The notes beneath the pieces were generated by a model. It searched no databases and was not told the DNA's origin. It saw nothing but the letters and a program-made list of their open reading frames with translations. Positions 24,301-32,900 of a stretch of 64,000 nt of DNA are shown here, piece by piece (the stretch's first letter is position 1; each line of letters begins with the position of its first letter). The position numbers were made by a program, and so were the translations under genes. Source of the DNA: Candidatus Binatus sp. (GTDB taxonomy: Bacteria > Desulfobacterota > Binatia > Binatales > Binataceae); assembly GCF_036567905.1 (NCBI RefSeq), contig NZ_DATCTO010000084.1:1-64000 (forward strand), written 5' to 3'.

Positions 24301-25782
24301 TCATTGGTCGGCGTCGTCGCGCGGATTCGCCGGGGTTGCGCCCTTGAAGTTTGCGTCCATCCGAAAATCCACCTTGCTGGGATCCGATCCCGCCTTGGCA
24401 TGGGCGACTTCGATCGAGCCGAAGTAGCCGCTTTTGCCCAGCGCTTCTTTGGCTTGAGCGACGGTTGTGAACGAATCCGCCTGGCCGGTCACGCGCAAGC
24501 CGTTGGAATCGATCTGAACGTCGGCCATCTCGACCGGAAATCGGGGCGGCAGGGCTTGCGACACCGCCGCCAGGGTGTCCAGCGGCGAATGAGTCAGGTT
24601 GCCGCCGATTAGAGTCAGCCGATGATTCATCTTCGCGATGTCGGTCTTCAACTGCGCCCTGGCGTTGGCGGGATCGGTTTGGCCAAGGACCGGCCCGGCG
24701 ACGGCGGCGATTTGTGCGTTGAGCTGGCTGAGCCGATGAAGATTGGCGTACACGCCGAGGGCGAAATGAAACAGGATCACGCCCAACAGCGCGGCGGCAA
24801 GGATTCCCGAGGTATAGAAGGGGCTGAGATCGCCGCTGACGCGGCCGCGAAACAGGAATTCGCCCTGCCGGAAATTGATCAAATCGAGCGGCTTGCTGGG
24901 CAACTCGCCGAGCAGCATCGCGACGCACGACGAATACTTGCCCGTATCAGGCACCGAGCCTTCGAAGATCCCGGTGTAATCGAACCGGCCGCCGTCACGG
25001 ACCGGCATCGCCAGCGAATCGGAGAGCAGTCCACGCACTTGCGGACACGCAGCCGCCGCACCCGCGAGGATCACCTCGGTCTGATCCATTTCCTCGCCAT
25101 GCGCGAGCAAGGTCTGACGCACGGAGTTGAGAATCGGCGCGGCTGCGTCCTGCGAGACCACCGATCCGTCGGAGGTCATCAGGCCGCCGGTCATCGAACG
25201 CATCGCGCGCGGCGTTCCCCCCAGATCGACGAGCACGACCGAGGTGGATGACTCGTCGCCTTCGACCACCAGGTGCGCCATTGGCTTGGCGCCGTTTTGC
25301 GCGCGGGTGAACATCGCGGCCAGCGCAAGCGGCGCCAGCGTGACGATCTTGGGATCGAGTCCCGCCTTCTGCAGCAAATCGAGATGATGCTGCAGGTCGG
25401 TCTTGCGCACCATCGCAGCCATGACCAGCGTATGGTCGCCGTCGCGCCCCACGCGGGTAAATGCGACCGTGCCATTGTCGACCGGGAAGGGCAGGTGCTC
25501 TTCCAGCGCGAAGGGAACCACCTGATGCAGCCGGCGCCCATCCTTGAACGGCAGTTCGAGCAGGCGTTTGGCGACGGAATCGGCAGGCAGGGCGGATATC
25601 ACAATGTCGGGCTGGCCGGCCTCGGCGACCAGACGCGCCAGCGCGCCGCTGAGATCGGTCTCGTCATCGGCGCGGACCTTCTCGTACACGCCGGCGAGAA
25701 TGAACGAATTCCACGAGCGCTCCGCGACCGCCGCGCGCACCAGGTCGCCCACGAACTCCAGCGCAAGTATTCGTTGAGCCAT
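24301..25782 (-). CDS. gspL: Type II secretion system protein L (PilM-like)
   Basis: This 493-residue protein starts with an actin/PilM-like cytoplasmic domain (MAQRILALEFVGDLVRAAV, DIVISALPADSVAKRLLELPF) and has an ATPase-fold segment (VVLVDLGGTPRAM). A single span lies near residue 325-345 (GILAAALLGVILFHFALGVY), followed by a periplasmic domain with a coiled-coil start (QLNAQIAAVAG). This is the GspL arrangement, in which the cytoplasmic part binds GspE and the periplasmic part binds GspM. The long cytoplasmic half resembles PilM of type IV pili, as in many deltaproteobacterial-type systems. It is 15 bases downstream of gspK. Confidence 0.85.
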   Translation of the reverse strand: MAQRILALEFVGDLVRAAVAERSWNSFILAGVYEKVRADDETDLSGALARLVAEAGQPDIVISALPADSVAKRLLELPFKDGRRLHQVVPFALEEHLPFPVDNGTVAFTRVGRDGDHTLVMAAMVRKTDLQHHLDLLQKAGLDPKIVTLAPLALAAMFTRAQNGAKPMAHLVVEGDESSTSVVLVDLGGTPRAMRSMTGGLMTSDGSVVSQDAAAPILNSVRQTLLAHGEEMDQTEVILAGAAAACPQVRGLLSDSLAMPVRDGGRFDYTGIFEGSVPDTGKYSSCVAMLLGELPSKPLDLINFRQGEFLFRGRVSGDLSPFYTSGILAAALLGVILFHFALGVYANLHRLSQLNAQIAAVAGPVLGQTDPANARAQLKTDIAKMNHRLTLIGGNLTHSPLDTLAAVSQALPPRFPVEMADVQIDSNGLRVTGQADSFTTVAQAKEALGKSGYFGSIEVAHAKAGSDPSKVDFRMDANFKGATPANPRDDADQ

Positions 25783-25797
25783 TAAGCGCTCTGCACC

Positions 25798-26757
25798 CTA
25801 GTCTTCATGCCACGCAGCGAGCGTGCCGATGCCGGTGGTCTCGCGATGGAAGGTTGCGGTAATGATTTTGCGCGCGCCCGCAAAAGTTCCGGTCCCGTTA
25901 ATCGTAAAGAATTGGCTGTTCATGGCCACGTCCTTGGAAAGGTTCGTTCCTATCGGGCCGACATCGGGAAGATTCATGATGTCGGTGGGTTGGGTGAACG
26001 GCCGAATCGCGCGGGCTTCGACAATCTCCTGCACGATTTTCTGATCCTCCATCAATTCCGGCTCCAGCGCGGCAATCACTTGCGGCGCCGCAGTGTTGGC
26101 GTTCACCGCCGGCTCGGGCATCACGGTCAGAAACGGGCTCACCCGATTGAAGATTGCCTCGTTGAATCCCTGGACCATTTGCAAGTCGCCGATCGTCGGC
26201 ATCGGGCCGTAGCGCGGCTGATATGGCGGTATCAGGCGCATGTAGAACTGGCCGCCGCCACCCGACGCGTTGGCGCCGATCGGCGTAATCCACTGGATGA
26301 TACCTTGAATCAGGTCGGTATTCACGTCGAGGATCGTGAACAGCCGCTGTACTTTCGCAATCGCAGCCGGGTTGAGAGCGCCGTTTTGATCGATCATCGC
26401 ATTGATTGGGAGCTTGCGGGCTTCGTCCACGATCGACAACGAGACCTTGCCGCCCTCCACCGGCATCGGCGGAAACGGCGCCGCCCATATGTCGTTGAAG
26501 CTTTCGCACGGCGATGCAGTGGTTGTCGTTTGCTGCTGCTTGGAGCGCTCGTCCTGGGCCAGCAGCGCCAGCCCGATATTGATTCCCGACCGCGCCAGAT
26601 AACCGGCGCGCAACTCGTTGGCCTGATTCGCCGCCGACACGAATCCGAGTCCCGAGGTCATCGCGAAATCCACCACGATTAGCGTCATCAGCGTGACTCC
26701 CAGCAGCACCGCCAGGATCGCCACGCCGCGCTCATTCTTTCGCGGCTTCCCTACCAC
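25798..26757 (-). CDS. gspK: Type II secretion minor pseudopilin K
   Basis: This 319-residue protein has a short prepilin leader (MVGKPRKNERG) cleaved before VAILAVLLGVTLMTLIVVDF, the hydrophobic pseudopilin helix. GspK is recognised by its large size among pseudopilins and by the helical insertion with GQFYMRLIPPYQ, and MNLPDVGP near the end. GspK caps the pseudopilus tip with GspI and GspJ. The usual Glu at mature position 5 is absent (VAILA has Leu), which is the known GspK exception. Its start overlaps the last codons of gspJ by seven bases, so translation is coupled. Confidence 0.9.
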   Translation of the reverse strand: MVGKPRKNERGVAILAVLLGVTLMTLIVVDFAMTSGLGFVSAANQANELRAGYLARSGINIGLALLAQDERSKQQQTTTTASPCESFNDIWAAPFPPMPVEGGKVSLSIVDEARKLPINAMIDQNGALNPAAIAKVQRLFTILDVNTDLIQGIIQWITPIGANASGGGGQFYMRLIPPYQPRYGPMPTIGDLQMVQGFNEAIFNRVSPFLTVMPEPAVNANTAAPQVIAALEPELMEDQKIVQEIVEARAIRPFTQPTDIMNLPDVGPIGTNLSKDVAMNSQFFTINGTGTFAGARKIITATFHRETTGIGTLAAWHED

Positions 26758-27419
26758 TGGGCTATTCCCATCGGCACGGTGACTTGCGTCGCGAAGTCCA
26801 TCACGTGGCCGCCCGGCGCGGCCATCTGAATCTGGATCGCCACCGCGACCGGCAACTGCTGTAGAAGCTGCAGACTCGACGAATCCCAGCTCTCGCCCCA
26901 GCGCTGGCCGTCAAAATAACGGATATGAAGCGAGAGCACATTGTCCGCGAGCACCATCGTTTGCGCCTTGGCTGTGGAAGTCAGCAATCCACTCTGCTGC
27001 GAGCGTTGCAGCAGGTACCAGCCCCGCTGGTCGGGATTCGGAGTCAAATTGTAGGCGACGATATTCTCCGGCGTCATCCCGGTAAGCGCGCGGCGATGCC
27101 CTGCGCTGAACGTGGACATCGTGATGCTATCGATCGGCAGGCCATTGCCCATGTGTCCGGCGCCGACCAGCGCGACATGGCTGAGCGCGTAGGGAGTCTG
27201 CACGATATTGGTGACTTCCCTGCTCATTTGCCACAGCAGCGCGCGGCCTTCGCGGTCGACCATGAGCCGCCCTTCAGCGTGCACCTTGCTCTGCGCGATG
27301 GTGTGGAACGAGCTCGCAAGCATCGCGAGGATCAATGCCAGCACGCCAATCGCGAGCATCATCTCGATGAGGGTGAAGCCGCGCGGCGCCTGATGCCTCC
27401 GGGTACGCCGGCTGGTCAT
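26751..27419 (-). CDS. gspJ: Type II secretion minor pseudopilin J
   Basis: This 222-residue minor pseudopilin has leader MTSRRTRRHQAPRG and processing site G|FTLIEMMLAIGVLALILAML. The later region (PTPYALSHV-like middle, LSLHIRYFDGQRWGESWDS) fits GspJ. The ATG at 27419 overlaps the stop of gspI (ATGA). A longer frame to 27578 runs inside gspI and lacks a ribosome site, so it was rejected. GspJ is part of the GspI-J-K tip complex of the pseudopilus. Confidence 0.9.
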   Translation of the reverse strand: MTSRRTRRHQAPRGFTLIEMMLAIGVLALILAMLASSFHTIAQSKVHAEGRLMVDREGRALLWQMSREVTNIVQTPYALSHVALVGAGHMGNGLPIDSITMSTFSAGHRRALTGMTPENIVAYNLTPNPDQRGWYLLQRSQQSGLLTSTAKAQTMVLADNVLSLHIRYFDGQRWGESWDSSSLQLLQQLPVAVAIQIQMAAPGGHVMDFATQVTVPMGIAQW

Positions 27420-27841
27420 GGCGTCACCACCTGTCCCTGGCCGGTATCGGGCGGAATCGGCGAATGCAGGAACTCGACCACCGAGAAGGTTTGGGTCAAC
27501 CCGGGACCATAGTGGATGGTAACCATGACCTTGCGGACATCGGGAAACATGCCCGAGGGCGCGACCGTCCGTTCCCATCGGAAGTCGCGGAACATGCCGG
27601 GAAACGACGCTGCGAAATCGCCTTTGCTGAAGCCGATATCCGGAAATCGCTCGATCTCCGCCTCCGTCATCACCGCCTGCGCCAGCATCGACGCTCGCGT
27701 CGTTTCTTGAGCGCGAATCACGGATTGGATGCTCTGGTGATGCAGTCCCAGCAGGCCGAGCAGCGCGATGCCGAGGATCGCAATCGCGACCATCACCTCG
27801 ATCAGAGTAAACGCGCGCGCGCGCCGGCGAAGAAGATTCAC
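27416..27841 (-). CDS. gspI: Type II secretion minor pseudopilin I
   Basis: This 141-residue minor pseudopilin has a short basic leader (MNLLRRRARA) before FTLIEVMVAIAILGIALLGLL, with Glu at mature position 5. The residue before the cleavage point is Ala instead of the nearly invariant Gly. Prepilin peptidase tolerates Ala poorly in most systems, so this is worth noting. The C-terminal part (PDVRKVMVTIHY, VVEFLHSP) fits GspI. It overlaps gspH by four bases and gspJ by four bases. Confidence 0.88.
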   Translation of the reverse strand: MNLLRRRARAFTLIEVMVAIAILGIALLGLLGLHHQSIQSVIRAQETTRASMLAQAVMTEAEIERFPDIGFSKGDFAASFPGMFRDFRWERTVAPSGMFPDVRKVMVTIHYGPGLTQTFSVVEFLHSPIPPDTGQGQVVTP

Positions 27842-28431
27842 CGCGACATCCCCGACGGCATCACGTCGCCCGCGATGATCGCGACCTGACCCGTCAGTGG
27901 AGAAAATTCCAGCGTCATCACGTCGCCCGATGCGTCATCGAGATGCACCACGGTCGCATCGACGTAGCCCTCGGGATAAAAAGTGGTCGCGACCGTGCCG
28001 CGATTGACGGTGCCGATTCCTTCGATGGTTACATCGCGAATCCGAATCGCCGCCGGCATCGTTACCGGCCGTCCGCCGAGGCTGTTATCCGCCGCGAACA
28101 CGGGCTTGACCGCATACGGATCGAGCTGCGCGGCCAGGTAGCGATTGTTGTCCAAGTCGAAGATGAGCCGCAGGACGAGTTTGTGGCCGGTGGCCTCATC
28201 GAACATGTAAGTTGCGCGGCCTGCCAGCCGGCGCGCCTGGCTGCGCAGCGCGGCCTCACGAAATCCGCCCATATACGGTAGCACCAGCGTCAGCATCAGG
28301 CCCATGATGAAGATTACGATCGCGATTTCGAGCAGCGTGAAGCCCGGCGCCGCGGATTTCACCGATGCGCCGAAACGCGCCCGCGCGCTCGCCCTGGCGC
28401 GCCGCGAAGCTGGACCCGGCCTCGATTTCAT
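27838..28431 (-). CDS. gspH: Type II secretion minor pseudopilin H
   Basis: This 197-residue pseudopilin has an unusually long basic leader of about 29 residues before the site G|FTLLEIAIVIFIMGLMLTL. The leader consists mostly of Arg, Ala and Pro and may in truth be shorter if translation starts later. The body (LRSQARRLAGRATYMFDEA, LVLRLIFDLDNNRYLA, TFYPEGYVDATVVHLDD) matches GspH/FimT-type minor pseudopilins. It starts the pseudopilus tip together with I, J and K. The gene is just downstream of gspG and overlaps gspI. Confidence 0.85.
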   Translation of the reverse strand: MKSRPGPASRRARASARARFGASVKSAAPGFTLLEIAIVIFIMGLMLTLVLPYMGGFREAALRSQARRLAGRATYMFDEATGHKLVLRLIFDLDNNRYLAAQLDPYAVKPVFAADNSLGGRPVTMPAAIRIRDVTIEGIGTVNRGTVATTFYPEGYVDATVVHLDDASGDVMTLEFSPLTGQVAIIAGDVMPSGMSR

Positions 28432-28438
28432 GGCGCCA

Positions 28439-28858
28439 TCACGACGATTGGCTGGCGTCTACATCGTCCGCGCTTTCCACCCCGTCGGGGCCGAACGACT
28501 TCAACACGTACGAGTTCCCATCGCTCTGGTAGAAGTAGGCGGTTCCCCATGGATCCGCCGGAAGCCGTTCTATGTAGCCGCCGCTTTCGTAGTTGCTGGG
28601 CACGCGGCCGTTGGTCGGCGGCGAGACCAGCGCGTTCAAACCCTGATCGGTGCTCGGGTAGTAGCCGTTGTCGAGGTAGTAGCGATCGAGCGCGGTCTTG
28701 AGCTCGGCGAGGTCGGCCTGCGCCTTGACGTGCTTGGCTTTGTCGGCGGCGCCGCGCAGGCTCTGGACGACGATTGTCGCCAGCAGCCCGAGGATCAGAA
28801 TAACCACCATGATTTCGATCAGGGTGAATCCATCCTGATGGTATCGGCGTGACCTCAT
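28439..28858 (-). CDS. gspG: Type II secretion major pseudopilin G
   Basis: This 139-residue major pseudopilin forms the pseudopilus piston. The ATG at 28858 follows a perfect GGAGG with a seven-base spacer. The ATG at 28885, which overlaps gspF, is rejected for lack of such a site. The leader is MRSRRYHQDG and cleavage precedes FTLIEIMVVILILGLLATIV. The family hallmark after the helix (ALDRYYLDNGYYPSTDQGL) and the Ca-binding C-terminal loop (LPADPWGTAYFYQSDG, FGPDG) are present. The strong ribosome site in mid-operon agrees with the high copy number needed for this subunit. Confidence 0.95.
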   Translation of the reverse strand: MRSRRYHQDGFTLIEIMVVILILGLLATIVVQSLRGAADKAKHVKAQADLAELKTALDRYYLDNGYYPSTDQGLNALVSPPTNGRVPSNYESGGYIERLPADPWGTAYFYQSDGNSYVLKSFGPDGVESADDVDASQSS

Positions 28859-28881
28859 TGCGGTTACCTCCGGGGCGTTGG

Positions 28882-30111
28882 TCATTGCATCAACTGGTTG
28901 AGCTGGAAGATTGGCATCAGCACCGCCAGCATCATGAACACAATAACAGCCGCCATCGCTATCGTCATCACCGGTTCGAGCACGGTGGTCATCTGGCTCA
29001 GCGAGTGGGCGACCTCACGCTCGTAATTGTCGGCCACCCGCTCGAGCATCCGCTCCAGTTCCCCGGAACGTTCGCCGACGCGGATCATTTCGATCAGCAG
29101 CGGCGGGAAAAGCCCGCTCTGCGCCAGCGTCTGCCCCATCCCGTGGCCTTCGCGGATACTTTCACGGCTCTGCTCGACGGCGTCCTTGAGCAGACCGTTG
29201 GTCACCACGCCTTTGACCGCGTCGAGCGCCGGCAGCAACTGGACGCCGCTGGCGAGCAAGGTGGCCAGGGTCCGCGCGAAGCGCGCGCAGATGATTCGAA
29301 TCATCGTCGGCCCGATGTACCATACCTTCAGGATCGCGGTGTCGTACGCGCGCCGGCCGCGCGGCGTCGCCATCGCGGCGCTGATTCCCGCCACTGTCCC
29401 CACCAACAACAGCAGCAGTGGGATCCAGTAGCCGGTGACGATCGCTGAAAATGCAATCAGGATCCTCGTCGCCAGCGGCAACGCCGCATGCTGTTGCTCG
29501 AAAATCGTCGCCACCTGCGGCACCACGTAGGCGACCAGGAACGCCATGATCGCCGCGCCCACGCACATCATTATGATCGGATAAGTCAGCGCGCCGCGCA
29601 CCTTGGTCACGAACTCGGATTGGCGCTCGCTATACTCGGCGAGCCGGTCCAGCACCAACTCGAGCGCCGCGGCCTGCTCGCCGGCGCGCACCATCCCGAT
29701 GTAGAGGTCGGAGAATACGTCGCGATGATTGGTCAGCGCGTCGGCCAGCGACGATCCCTCGCGCACCCGCTCGCGCACCTGCGAGAGCATCCGCTTGGTC
29801 GCGGCGCGCGTCGATTGATCGCTGAGCGTGCCGAGCGAATCGACCAACTGCACGCCCGCGCCGAGCAGCGCGCTCAACTGGCGGGTCAGCAGCGCCAGGT
29901 CCGAGGCCGGCATTTTGTGGCGCCACAGCGACGGCAGCCATTCACGCTTGGCGGTCTCGCGCTCGGCGGCGGTGGATTCTTCGTTGAGGTCGGTGGGAAA
30001 AATTCCCGACGCGCGCAGTTTGCCGCGCGCGGTCCGCGCGTTATCGGCGTCAACCACGCCGTTGACAGAGCGGCCGTCGGCGCCAAGTCCTCGATAGGCA
30101 AATACTGGCAT
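28882..30111 (-). CDS. gspF: Type II secretion inner-membrane platform protein F
   Basis: This 409-residue protein has two GspF domains (about residues 75-195 and 275-400), each with the family helices. It has three membrane spans, near residues 175-200, 225-250 and 385-405 (VMTIAMAAVIVFMMLAVLMP). The start MPVFAYRGLGADGRSVNGV is typical of the GspF/PilC family. It is the polytopic platform protein that contacts GspE and GspL. It lies between gspE and gspG, in the order usual for these operons. Confidence 0.95.
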   Translation of the reverse strand: MPVFAYRGLGADGRSVNGVVDADNARTARGKLRASGIFPTDLNEESTAAERETAKREWLPSLWRHKMPASDLALLTRQLSALLGAGVQLVDSLGTLSDQSTRAATKRMLSQVRERVREGSSLADALTNHRDVFSDLYIGMVRAGEQAAALELVLDRLAEYSERQSEFVTKVRGALTYPIIMMCVGAAIMAFLVAYVVPQVATIFEQQHAALPLATRILIAFSAIVTGYWIPLLLLLVGTVAGISAAMATPRGRRAYDTAILKVWYIGPTMIRIICARFARTLATLLASGVQLLPALDAVKGVVTNGLLKDAVEQSRESIREGHGMGQTLAQSGLFPPLLIEMIRVGERSGELERMLERVADNYEREVAHSLSQMTTVLEPVMTIAMAAVIVFMMLAVLMPIFQLNQLMQ

Positions 30112-30137
30112 CGGTGAAAAAAACTTAAGCGGGCGCG

Positions 30138-31853
30138 CTAGTCGATGTCTTCCTGCGTGACTCGCAGCAGTTCCTCGATCGAGGTCTCGCCGTGCAGCAC
30201 GCGGCCCGCGCCGTCCTGGCGCAGCAGCGTCATCCCGTGGCCGGTGCAGTGGCGGCGCAGCGTCGCGGCGTCGGCATTCTGCATCACCAGCGCTCGGATT
30301 TCATCGTCCATGATCATCAGTTCCTGTATTGCCATTCGCCCGCGATAGCCGGTGTTGCGGCAATTGCGGCATCCCTTGGGGCGGCAGACCTTGGCGGTAG
30401 TGTCCAGCCCCTTGAGCCCGATCCGCGCCAGTTCGGTTTCGCTGGGCCGATAGGGCTCGCGGCAATCAACGCAGAGCTTGCGGACCAGGCGTTGCGCGAG
30501 CACGGCGAGAATCGAGGATGAGACCAGGAACGGCTCGATCCCCATGTCCACCAAGCGCGTCACCGCGCCAAACGAATCGTTGGTGTGCAGCGTCGAGAAC
30601 ACCAGATGGCCGGTCAAGGCGGCCTGGATTGCGATTTCCGCGGTTTCGCTGTCGCGGATTTCGCCGACCATGATCACGTCGGGATCCTGGCGCAGAATCG
30701 AACGCAGACCGCTGGCGAAGGTCAGCTCGATCTTCGGGTTCACCTGCATCTGGCCGACCCCGCGCAACTGGTACTCGATCGGATCCTCGATCGTAATGAT
30801 GTTCTTCTCGGGCGAGTTGATTCGGCTCAGACACGCGTACAGCGTCGTCGATTTGCCCGAGCCGGTCGGCCCGGTCGCCAAGATGATCCCGTGGCTCTGC
30901 CGAATCAGCCGGTCAACGCGCTGCAGGTTGTCGCCGGAAAATCCAAGATGGTCGAGGTTGATGGCTTCCACCGCCTGCGCGCGGTCGAGCAGGCGCAGCA
31001 CGATCCGCTCGCCGAACGCCGTCGGTATCGACGACACGCGCAAGTCGATGTCGCGGCCCGCGATGCGCAGCCGGATTCGGCCGTCCTGCGGCAGGCGCTT
31101 CTCCGCGATATTGAGTCCCGCCATGACCTTGACCCGCGACGTGATCGCCGGCTGGAAGCGCTTGGGCGGCGACAACACGTCGTACATCATCCCGTCGACG
31201 CGAAAGCGCACCACCATTTCCTTTTCGAAAACTTCAATATGAATGTCGCTCGCGCGGTCCTTGACCGCCTGCGACAGGATACCGTTGACGAGCTTGATGA
31301 TCGGCGCCGAATCGTCGGACTCGAGCAAGTCCAGCGGCTCCGACGCCAGTTCGCTGGCGACCACGTCGAGCCGCTCTTCGGCGAGATCGATCATCAGGTC
31401 TTCGGCCGAGGTGGCCGAAGCCTGGTCGTACGCGCGGTTGATTGCTTCGGCGATTACTTCGGCCGGCGCGACCAGCGGATGTATCTGCGCGCCATACAGA
31501 ATTCGCAAGTCATCGAGCGGCTCATAGTTGGCCGGGTCGGCGATCGCCACGGTTACCGTGCCGTCGATGCTCGATAGCGGCAGCACGCGGTTTTTCTTGG
31601 CGTAGTTGATCGGAATCTTCGCGACCAGACCCGGGTCGAGCGAATGCTCGTCGATATGGGCCTGGAACGGCAGCCGGTATTCCTGCGCAAGCGCGCGCGA
31701 CAGGCGCTGCGGCTCCAGCGCGCCCATCTCGACCAGCACGTCGGCCAGCTCCTGGCCGGGCTTCTTGCGTTGGCGCGCCTTGTCGAGGTCCTGCGCCGAG
31801 ACCCACGAGCGGTCCAGCAGGATTGCTTCGAAGCTTTTTCGGGCGGTCGCCAT
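30138..31853 (-). CDS. gspE: Type II secretion ATPase E
   Basis: This 571-residue secretion ATPase energises pseudopilus assembly. The N-terminal MshEN/N1 domain (residues about 15-150) is followed by the N2 domain and the RecA-like domain with Walker A GPTGSGKST, Asp box and Walker B (IMVGEIRDSETAEIA). A C-terminal zinc-binding Cys cluster follows (CVDCREPY, then CRPKGCRNC), which GspE enzymes need. The ATG at 31853 (MATARKSF) is preferred over ATG 31901, which would add 16 residues unlike the family. It is the first gene of the ten-gene operon. gspC, gspD and the prepilin peptidase gspO are not in the window. Confidence 0.95.
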   Translation of the reverse strand: MATARKSFEAILLDRSWVSAQDLDKARQRKKPGQELADVLVEMGALEPQRLSRALAQEYRLPFQAHIDEHSLDPGLVAKIPINYAKKNRVLPLSSIDGTVTVAIADPANYEPLDDLRILYGAQIHPLVAPAEVIAEAINRAYDQASATSAEDLMIDLAEERLDVVASELASEPLDLLESDDSAPIIKLVNGILSQAVKDRASDIHIEVFEKEMVVRFRVDGMMYDVLSPPKRFQPAITSRVKVMAGLNIAEKRLPQDGRIRLRIAGRDIDLRVSSIPTAFGERIVLRLLDRAQAVEAINLDHLGFSGDNLQRVDRLIRQSHGIILATGPTGSGKSTTLYACLSRINSPEKNIITIEDPIEYQLRGVGQMQVNPKIELTFASGLRSILRQDPDVIMVGEIRDSETAEIAIQAALTGHLVFSTLHTNDSFGAVTRLVDMGIEPFLVSSSILAVLAQRLVRKLCVDCREPYRPSETELARIGLKGLDTTAKVCRPKGCRNCRNTGYRGRMAIQELMIMDDEIRALVMQNADAATLRRHCTGHGMTLLRQDGAGRVLHGETSIEELLRVTQEDID

Positions 31854-32058
31854 CAGGCAAGTCCCCAGGAAAGTTCGGAAACTGCCGGCGCCAAGCCGCA
31901 AGGATTCAAGTCATATGGAGTCATCTTCAACGACAATGCCACCCCACCGAACTTACCACCATTTCCCCCGTTCCCGCTCAATTAGACACGATGGTTCCGG
32001 CTGCCTGCAAGTAGTGTTCCCCCCTGGCGCTGACCGGTCGCGCAGCCATTGGCCATGC

Positions 32059-32547
32059 TCAGTAATGCACCGCTCCCGGCTGCGTCTGGGTCCCGTTTCC
32101 GATCGGCCCGCCGTTGATTCCCATGCTGAAGCCCGTATGCCCCCTGGCCGGCACCGTATGCTCGGCCTCTTGCCATGAGACGAGCTTGCCCCCGACAAAC
32201 TTCAAATCGAGGAAGGTACCCTTGTCGCCGTCCTTGGACGAGGTGTACAGCAGCGCCGCCGTGAGGTCGTTGCTGTTGGGCTTGTAGGGGTAGCTCCAGA
32301 CCTCGGTATCGCCCGGCAGATAGGTTCGCAGGTCGGGCTCGCCCCAAGCGTGATGCACCTCGGGCGAAGTCTGGCCGACCTGGATTGAATCCGACATCCG
32401 CGTCGCCTTGATGCGAGTGCCGGCCTGGTAGGCGAGACCGCAGCCAGCGAAAGCCGTCATGAACGCCGCCGAAATGACCGCGAGCGGAGCGAACCGAAAG
32501 AATCGGGTTTTTTTCCTCAGTCGGATTTTAGTTAACATTTGATCCAT
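32059..32547 (-). CDS. BamE/SmpA-like lipoprotein
   Basis: ATG 32547 (or 32538) gives about 160 residues. A basic N-terminus (KIRLRKKTRFFRF), a hydrophobic stretch and a lipobox (TAFAGC) mark an outer-membrane-destined lipoprotein. The mature part has the SmpA/OmlA signature of BamE-like proteins: SIQVGQTSPEVHHAWGEPD followed by a strand with VWSYPYK and a final LDLKFVGGKLVSW. BamE assists outer-membrane protein assembly, but small lipoproteins with this fold have other roles. The frame extends to 32868, but the extra 107 residues run through the intergenic region and over another gene, so they are rejected. It lies 205 bases upstream of gspE on the same strand. Confidence 0.75.
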   Translation of the reverse strand: MDQMLTKIRLRKKTRFFRFAPLAVISAAFMTAFAGCGLAYQAGTRIKATRMSDSIQVGQTSPEVHHAWGEPDLRTYLPGDTEVWSYPYKPNSNDLTAALLYTSSKDGDKGTFLDLKFVGGKLVSWQEAEHTVPARGHTGFSMGINGGPIGNGTQTQPGAVHY

Positions 32548-32625
32548 CGGCGCGATTCTGTGAGCACCATCCTTGATTGTCAACGTTATGCTATAGAGCA
32601 ACCGATATGAACGAGGTAGAGCCCG

Positions 32626-32859
32626 ATGGTGCGTAAGCTGACTTTGGTCAAAGGGGCGTCGCAGCGCGGATCGCTGGTTTATGGGATGCGGATTTTCGAT
32701 CCGGACAGCATCGCGGGCGTCGAGGATGCGCAGGTCAGCCTGGCCGACGGCACCAGCGGGCGAGTCACGATGCATCTGATCGAAGGCAGCCGCGCACAAA
32801 TCAGGCGGCAACTGATGCAAAGCATTGACGCCTTTTTCGAACTGCTCGACGAGCATTAG
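32626..32859 (+). CDS. Small conserved-looking protein, unknown function
   Basis: This 77-residue frame lies alone between the divergent lipoprotein and the crotonase, 41 bases before the latter. It has GAGG upstream of ATG 32626. The composition looks like a real folded protein rather than a shadow frame: balanced hydrophobic and charged residues, VYGMRIFDPDSIAGVEDAQ, then a helix-like IRRQLMQSIDAFFELLDEH. No membrane span, signal peptide or known motif is seen. It may be the first gene of a two-gene unit with the crotonase. Confidence 0.6.
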   Translation: MVRKLTLVKGASQRGSLVYGMRIFDPDSIAGVEDAQVSLADGTSGRVTMHLIEGSRAQIRRQLMQSIDAFFELLDEH

Positions 32860-32900
32860 AATACGCATAGAAAGAATCAGCGAGGGAGTGAAAAAACGAA

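Noticed and set aside
31925..31941. Sigma-54-like TGGCATTGTCGTTGA on the minus strand before gspE
   Set aside because: The -12 GC is absent (GA instead), so the match is too weak to report as a promoter.
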